Shown: positions 22,447-26,228 of the stretch, piece after piece
Layout of the letters: every line of letters begins with the position of its first letter
How positions within the stretch are numbered: the stretch's first letter is position 1
From: Lachnospiraceae bacterium
GTDB taxonomy: Bacteria; Bacillota_A; Clostridia; Lachnospirales; Lachnospiraceae
Assembly: GCA_024699595.1 (NCBI GenBank)
Contig: JAILPG010000300.1
Coordinates: 1-26,228, forward strand
Direction of reading: 5' to 3'
DNA: 26,228 nt
Made by a program: the position numbers and the translations under genes
The notes under the pieces: model-generated
The model's input: only the letters and a program-made list of their open reading frames with translations
Database searches by the model: none
What the model was told of the DNA's origin: nothing

Positions 22447-22713
22447 ACCTTTTTACCCCGTTAAACATGGATCACAGCAAACAGCAAAGACATCTTTATG
22501 CCGTTGTCTGCAAAAAAAATACACATGATACCGGCTTAAAGATCATATATCAGGTCAGGCAACCTAAGCGACATAAGGGGCAACCTGAACGACATATGGA
22601 CTTTTGATACCGGTATCATGTATATAACACCGTGATAAAAAAAGTTAATGTATTTTTCGAAACAAATATGGTAGATTCATAACATTGTGAACGAATTGTA
22701 TCCGGTCGCGTTA
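22447..22713. other. Intergenic region with 21-bp direct repeats inside 12-bp inverted repeats
   Basis: Upstream of the MATE gene and downstream of the chemoreceptor stop. ACATGATACCGG (22523-22534) and CCGGTATCATGT (22610-22621) are perfect inverted 12-mers; the second extends to the palindrome GATACCGGTATC. Between them are two direct units at 22558-22578 and 22579-22599, 21 bp each with 3 differences, each starting GGCAACCT. Nothing else is recognisable in 22447-22522 or 22622-22713. Confidence 0.7.
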
Positions 22714-24396
22714 TTACTCCCTGAAGAAGCTGATCGCGCTCTTTAATTCGTCAGCGGATGTATTCATGTTACCCATACTTGCTGATACATCATTTACATT
22801 GCCTGCGACAAGGCTTGTGGAAGCTGATACTTCTTCATTGGTCGCGCTGGTCTCTTCCGATACGGCTGAGAGATCGGAAATGGCTGACAGGATAGTATCC
22901 TTGATATCCGAGAGCCTTCCTGTAATGTCCTCTACCTTATGGATGTTGTCGATAGATGAATTGATCTCCTCATTCAGCGTGCCAAACTGGGTCTTGGTCT
23001 GATCAAGAAGCTCCTGTTCCTCTTCAATGATGTTCTTAACGTTATCCGCCTGAGCCACGCAGGTTTTGGACAGATTACTGATCTCTCCGACTATGACCTT
23101 GATCTCATCTGCGGAATCAGCCGACTGCTCGGCAAGGTTCTTGATATTGTCTGCTACGACTGAGAATCCTCTTCCCGATTCACCTGCTCTTGCAGCTTCT
23201 ATGGATGCGTTTAAGGCAAGCAGATTGGTCTGCTCAGCGATCTCGGTTATAAGATTAACCATCTCGGCGATCTTGGTAACAGCTGCATTTGTTTCGTTGA
23301 TGCTTTCAGATATGTTCTGTACTGCCGTTACGGATCTGCCTGAGCTGTTTATTATGTTGTTGATGCAGGAAACGGCATCTTCATTTGCTTTGCCCATATT
23401 TCCTGAGGACTCTATGAGGGTGTTGACCGTATCCTGAGCTTCCTCAACGATGCAGCCCATATCTATAACATTGGTGTTTATGTCCTGTACCGAAGTGGCC
23501 ATATGCTCTGTTGTCTGTGCCAGTCCGTTCATTGCAGTTGATATCTGGGATGTGGAGTTTGATGATTCATTTGCAAGGTTTGTCGTTGATCCGATAAGCC
23601 CGTACAGGTCGTCCATGGAGCCATAGATCTTTCTTACAATATTTCTGAGAGCATCCGTGAGACTGTTGGTACTGTCTATAAGGATCGTTGTTTCTCTGAT
23701 CGATGATTCTGCATTAAGATCTACATTCACATCACCGTCTGACAGCTTCTGTATGCTTTTTGCCGTTTCTTCGATAGGATCGGCGATCTTTTTTGCCAGG
23801 ATGAATGCCAGTGCGCAGAATATTGCTATCAGGACAAGGCTTATGATTATGATCGTAAGAGCTATGCCTCTTTCTGCCGCCTGTATCTGTGTGGCAGGCT
23901 TTCCGGCAAATGCCATGCCGACAACCTGGCCCGCTGCATCCTTAAGAGGCAGATAGTATACGTAATAATCAAGTCCGCCTATTACAACATCTGTCGAGGA
24001 ATAATCCTTCCCGCTCTTTACGGCTGCCCACACCTCGGCGGAGCTTTCGGTTCCTTCGTTTCTGGATCCGTCGGCATTGCGTAACGATGTCATAAAACGG
24101 ATGTTGTCCTTAAACAGTGTCAGATGAACACCGGTCTTTTTGTTCATTGCATCTATGTATTCCTCGGGATTGTATTCTATAAATCCGTCGACGAGTGCGT
24201 TGTCATTTACAAGGTCATATGCGTAATAACATTCGAGACCCTTTGCCGCCACAAGGAGCTCTTCAAGAGTGGTCTCTTCAAGCTTTTCGGATATTGTTCT
24301 TATTGATGTGACCGCAAGTCCGATGATGGCAACGATCATAGGAACAATTACCATAATGATCAGCATCAGTTTCAGTGATATCTTCTTTTTCCCCAT
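22714..24396 (-). CDS. Methyl-accepting chemotaxis protein with single Cache domain
   Basis: 560 aa. TM1 is at about 10-30. An extracellular single-Cache domain (35-172) has [18 protein letters not shown] and [21 protein letters not shown], which are strands of that fold. TM2 is at about 178-202, HAMP at 203-256, and the signalling domain follows with the highly conserved tip [20 protein letters not shown] near 387, [18 protein letters not shown] after it, and a final segment [14 protein letters not shown] typical of a methylation region. No C-terminal pentapeptide. GGAGG sits 6 nt before the ATG at 24396. Its sensor is unrelated in architecture to the triplicated receptor at 9370, so the two read different signals. 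It is divergent from the LysR regulator, which may control it. Confidence 0.95.
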   Translation of the reverse strand: MGKKKISLKLMLIIMVIVPMIVAIIGLAVTSIRTISEKLEETTLEELLVAAKGLECYYAYDLVNDNALVDGFIEYNPEEYIDAMNKKTGVHLTLFKDNIRFMTSLRNADGSRNEGTESSAEVWAAVKSGKDYSSTDVVIGGLDYYVYYLPLKDAAGQVVGMAFAGKPATQIQAAERGIALTIIIISLVLIAIFCALAFILAKKIADPIEETAKSIQKLSDGDVNVDLNAESSIRETTILIDSTNSLTDALRNIVRKIYGSMDDLYGLIGSTTNLANESSNSTSQISTAMNGLAQTTEHMATSVQDINTNVIDMGCIVEEAQDTVNTLIESSGNMGKANEDAVSCINNIINSSGRSVTAVQNISESINETNAAVTKIAEMVNLITEIAEQTNLLALNASIEAARAGESGRGFSVVADNIKNLAEQSADSADEIKVIVGEISNLSKTCVAQADNVKNIIEEEQELLDQTKTQFGTLNEEINSSIDNIHKVEDITGRLSDIKDTILSAISDLSAVSEETSATNEEVSASTSLVAGNVNDVSASMGNMNTSADELKSAISFFRE

Positions 24397-24440
24397 ATTA
24401 TGCCTCCATGCAATTAATTGAAAATATACTCAATGTTATG

Positions 24441-24506
24441 TTATCATTTTTTGTGCTATAACTGATAATGCAAATTTTGCATATAGGTATAATTTTTTGT
24501 TATACC
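24441..24506. promoter_or_regulatory. Divergent MCP/LysR control region with T-N11-A palindrome
   Basis: ATGCAAATTTTGCAT (24468-24482) is a palindrome holding a T-N11-A LysR box. TTATCA/TGATAA (24441-24446, 24463-24468) and GGTATAA/TTATACC (24486-24492, 24500-24506) are further inverted pairs; the last overlaps a TATAAT (24488-24493) that can serve the regulator gene. This is the usual place for LysR autoregulation and target control. Confidence 0.65.
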
Positions 24507-24522
24507 AAGGAGGAATCTGTTC

Positions 24523-25434
24523 ATGTCCCTATCACTTGATCATTACAAGGTTTTTTATTATGTGGCTACATACAGAAGCATCAGCAGAGCCGCCGTTATA
24601 CTGTCTGTGAGCCAGCCCGGTGTTTCACGTACCATAGCTTCGCTTGAACATGAACTCGGGGTGAAACTGTTTAACCGTTCATCTACGGGCGTGACCCTAA
24701 CTGAGGCGGGGGAGATCATTTTTTCCCATGTTGAGACCGCACTAAGACATTTAAATGCCGCAGAGGATGAGATCCGTACGACAAAAGAGCTGAAAAAAGG
24801 CATATTAACGATCGGTATCTCAACCGCCCTGACAAGGGGAGTCATCGAAGAACTGTTAGTACCAACATTTGAGGATTTTCACAGGAGGTATCCTGATGTA
24901 AGACTTGAAATGTTTCATAATTCAACACAGATCCTTACGAAGGATGTTGAGAACGGTTTTGTGGACATTGCTTTTATCCCTCACGATCTGATCGAAAGCT
25001 CCGGTTCCGGAAAGAAAAGCGAAAAGGTCATCTCTCTGTATTCATACAGTGATATCGTGATCGCGGGTCCTGAGTATTCGGATCTTACAGAGAGAAAGGT
25101 TTCGCTCGCCGAACTGGCGAAGTATCCGCTCATAGGACTTGAGGAGAGGACGGATACGTTTCAGTTTTATAAAGATTTCTTTTCAAAATACGGTCTGGAA
25201 TACAGGCCGTCGTTCAAAACGATAGGTACGGGCCAGATACTGATCTATACCATGCAGAACTTCGGTATAGGCTTCATCCATCCTAATGATGCGCAACAGG
25301 CACTTAAAGACGGACAGCTCGTGCAGATAAAACTGAAGGAAGAATTGCCCGTAAGAACAGTATCCATATTGAAAAATGCCAGAGAAAAAATTTCATCTGA
25401 CATTTTTGAAAAGATGCTGTATGATTCTTTATGA
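24523..25434 (+). CDS. LysR family transcriptional regulator
   Basis: 303 aa, standard length. The N-terminal winged helix-turn-helix (about 4-63) has the family pattern LDHYKVFYYVATYRSISRAA, SVSQPGVSRTIASLEHELG and LFNRSSTGVTLTEAG. The effector domain (about 92-300) shows KGILTIGISTALTRGVIEEL and GFVDIAFIPHDL, typical of the periplasmic-binding-like fold. AAGGAGGAA precedes the ATG at 24523. It is divergent from the single-Cache chemoreceptor with a T-N11-A box between them, so it probably regulates itself and that receptor. The co-inducer cannot be told from sequence. A membrane sensor gene follows 56 nt downstream on the same strand and may share its mRNA. Confidence 0.95.
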   Translation: MSLSLDHYKVFYYVATYRSISRAAVILSVSQPGVSRTIASLEHELGVKLFNRSSTGVTLTEAGEIIFSHVETALRHLNAAEDEIRTTKELKKGILTIGISTALTRGVIEELLVPTFEDFHRRYPDVRLEMFHNSTQILTKDVENGFVDIAFIPHDLIESSGSGKKSEKVISLYSYSDIVIAGPEYSDLTERKVSLAELAKYPLIGLEERTDTFQFYKDFFSKYGLEYRPSFKTIGTGQILIYTMQNFGIGFIHPNDAQQALKDGQLVQIKLKEELPVRTVSILKNAREKISSDIFEKMLYDSL

Positions 25435-25490
25435 TAGGTAACTGGTGTACACAGCGTGCATTCATCTGCAGTAAAAAGAGGGATTTTAAA

Positions 25491-26228
25491 ATGCCCAGAC
25501 GATGGGAAAATGGAATATCTCACCGAAGTATTCACATATGGCTGATAATCCTTATTGTGGTATGGTCGGGAACAGTGGTTTTTTTCACGATCCGCCTGAC
25601 TAATACTTTTTTATCGATCACGGGTTCCTCCAAGCAGACCATGGAGCTGCAGAAAGCTGCCCATGAACTGATGAATGCATCTGATTATCTGACTGAACAG
25701 GTACAGCGTTTTACGATAAACGGCGATATCGAATTTCTGGAAAACTATTTTACGGAAGCCTTTGAGTCTAAAAGACGTGAGGAAGCGATCTCCCGCATGG
25801 ATGTGGATGAGAGCACAAAAGCGGCTCTGAAACAGCTTAAGGAGGCAATGGACAATTCCGTAAAGCTTATGGATCTGGAGTACTATGCCATGCGTCTTGT
25901 CATAGATGCCAGGGGATATACGGACTATCCCGAAATCCTTAAGGGTATTGAGATAAACGAAGCTGATGCACTGCTTTCATCCGAAGATAAGATCAGACGT
26001 GCATCGGAGCTGGTACTTGGTGATGACTATTACGAACAGAAAGACCGGATCCGTAAGGACATGCAGGAAAGCCTTTCCGAGGTCGATAAGCTTGCAAAAA
26101 GAACAGAGGATGCCGAGCTTGCCTCTCTTAAGCATGATCTGCGCATCGTCCGCACGGTGATAATAATCCAGGCCCTGTTTATCTTCTTTATGCTCTGGCT
26201 CACCACTCATCTTGGGATCAAACCCATT
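25491..26228 (+). CDS. Two-TM membrane sensor protein, N-terminal part (output domain beyond window)
   Basis: Reading from ATG 25491 (AAGAGGGA just upstream) gives 246 codons open to the window end. TM1 is at about 15-37 (IWLIILIVVWSGTVVFFTI). An extracellular all-helical region (40-215) has LTEQVQRFTINGDIEFLENYF, EYYAMRLVIDARGY and several heptad-like helices. TM2 is at about 220-242 (VIIIQALFIFFMLWLTTHLG), ending at HLGIKPI where a HAMP or linker would begin. This architecture resembles the sensor halves of Lachnospiraceae diguanylate cyclases and hybrid histidine kinases; which output follows cannot be seen. The gene may be co-transcribed with the LysR regulator 56 nt upstream. Confidence 0.75.
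   Translation, partial: MPRRWENGISHRSIHIWLIILIVVWSGTVVFFTIRLTNTFLSITGSSKQTMELQKAAHELMNASDYLTEQVQRFTINGDIEFLENYFTEAFESKRREEAISRMDVDESTKAALKQLKEAMDNSVKLMDLEYYAMRLVIDARGYTDYPEILKGIEINEADALLSSEDKIRRASELVLGDDYYEQKDRIRKDMQESLSEVDKLAKRTEDAELASLKHDLRIVRTVIIIQALFIFFMLWLTTHLGIKPI

Noticed and set aside
22558..22599. LytTR-type response-regulator site
   Set aside because: The 21-bp spacing fits, but the half-site bases do not match the LytTR pattern in both copies.

Overview
The window looks like a chromosomal piece of a motile, anaerobic Gram-positive Clostridia member, most likely Lachnospiraceae of the Butyrivibrio/Pseudobutyrivibrio kind. The reasons are the strong AGGAGG-type ribosome sites, TTGACA/TATAAT promoters, a lipoprotein and a Ser/Thr kinase without an outer-membrane system, two methyl-accepting chemotaxis proteins, and gene families typical of that group (NHLM-type peptidase transporters, DUF5067-like and CAP proteins). 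This placement rests on gene content only; there is no rRNA or tRNA gene here.

Region 1 (1-6800, all minus strand) is a secretion locus. In transcription order it holds a small membrane protein, an unknown 140-aa protein, a membrane-anchored DUF5067-like protein, a CAP-domain protein with a 30-residue double-glycine leader, a C39-peptidase/ABC transporter, and a second ABC permease/ATPase cut by the window edge. The natural reading is that the transporter pair cleaves and exports a whole CAP domain instead of a small bacteriocin.

Region 2 (6468-7301) is repeat-rich and mostly non-coding. It has a 35-bp tandem repeat, then a 74-bp x 4 array in which each unit carries a 35-nt inverted repeat. 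A PD-(D/E)XK nuclease-like gene follows directly.

Region 3 (8100-12812, plus strand) is metabolic and chemotactic: a threonine-aldolase-family PLP enzyme; a chemoreceptor whose sensory part was built by two separate in-frame triplications (26 aa x 3 and 98 aa x 3); and metF, closed by a strong terminator.

Region 4 (12949-20652) is a signalling and envelope module. A HipB-like XRE regulator is divergent from a transmembrane Ser/Thr kinase, with an array of 11-bp boxes covering the XRE promoter. The kinase is followed by a zinc-ribbon/beta-propeller membrane protein and a lipoprotein with three repeated domains, then a terminator. A separate SH3-domain membrane protein follows. The kinase and the zinc-ribbon protein share a TVSVR peptide that looks like a phospho-threonine/FHA site.

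Region 5 (20653-26228) holds a 124-nt nested-helix intergenic element, a MATE transporter, an intergenic region with 21-bp direct repeats inside 12-bp inverted repeats, a second chemoreceptor divergent from a LysR regulator, and the first 246 codons of a two-TM sensor protein running off the end.
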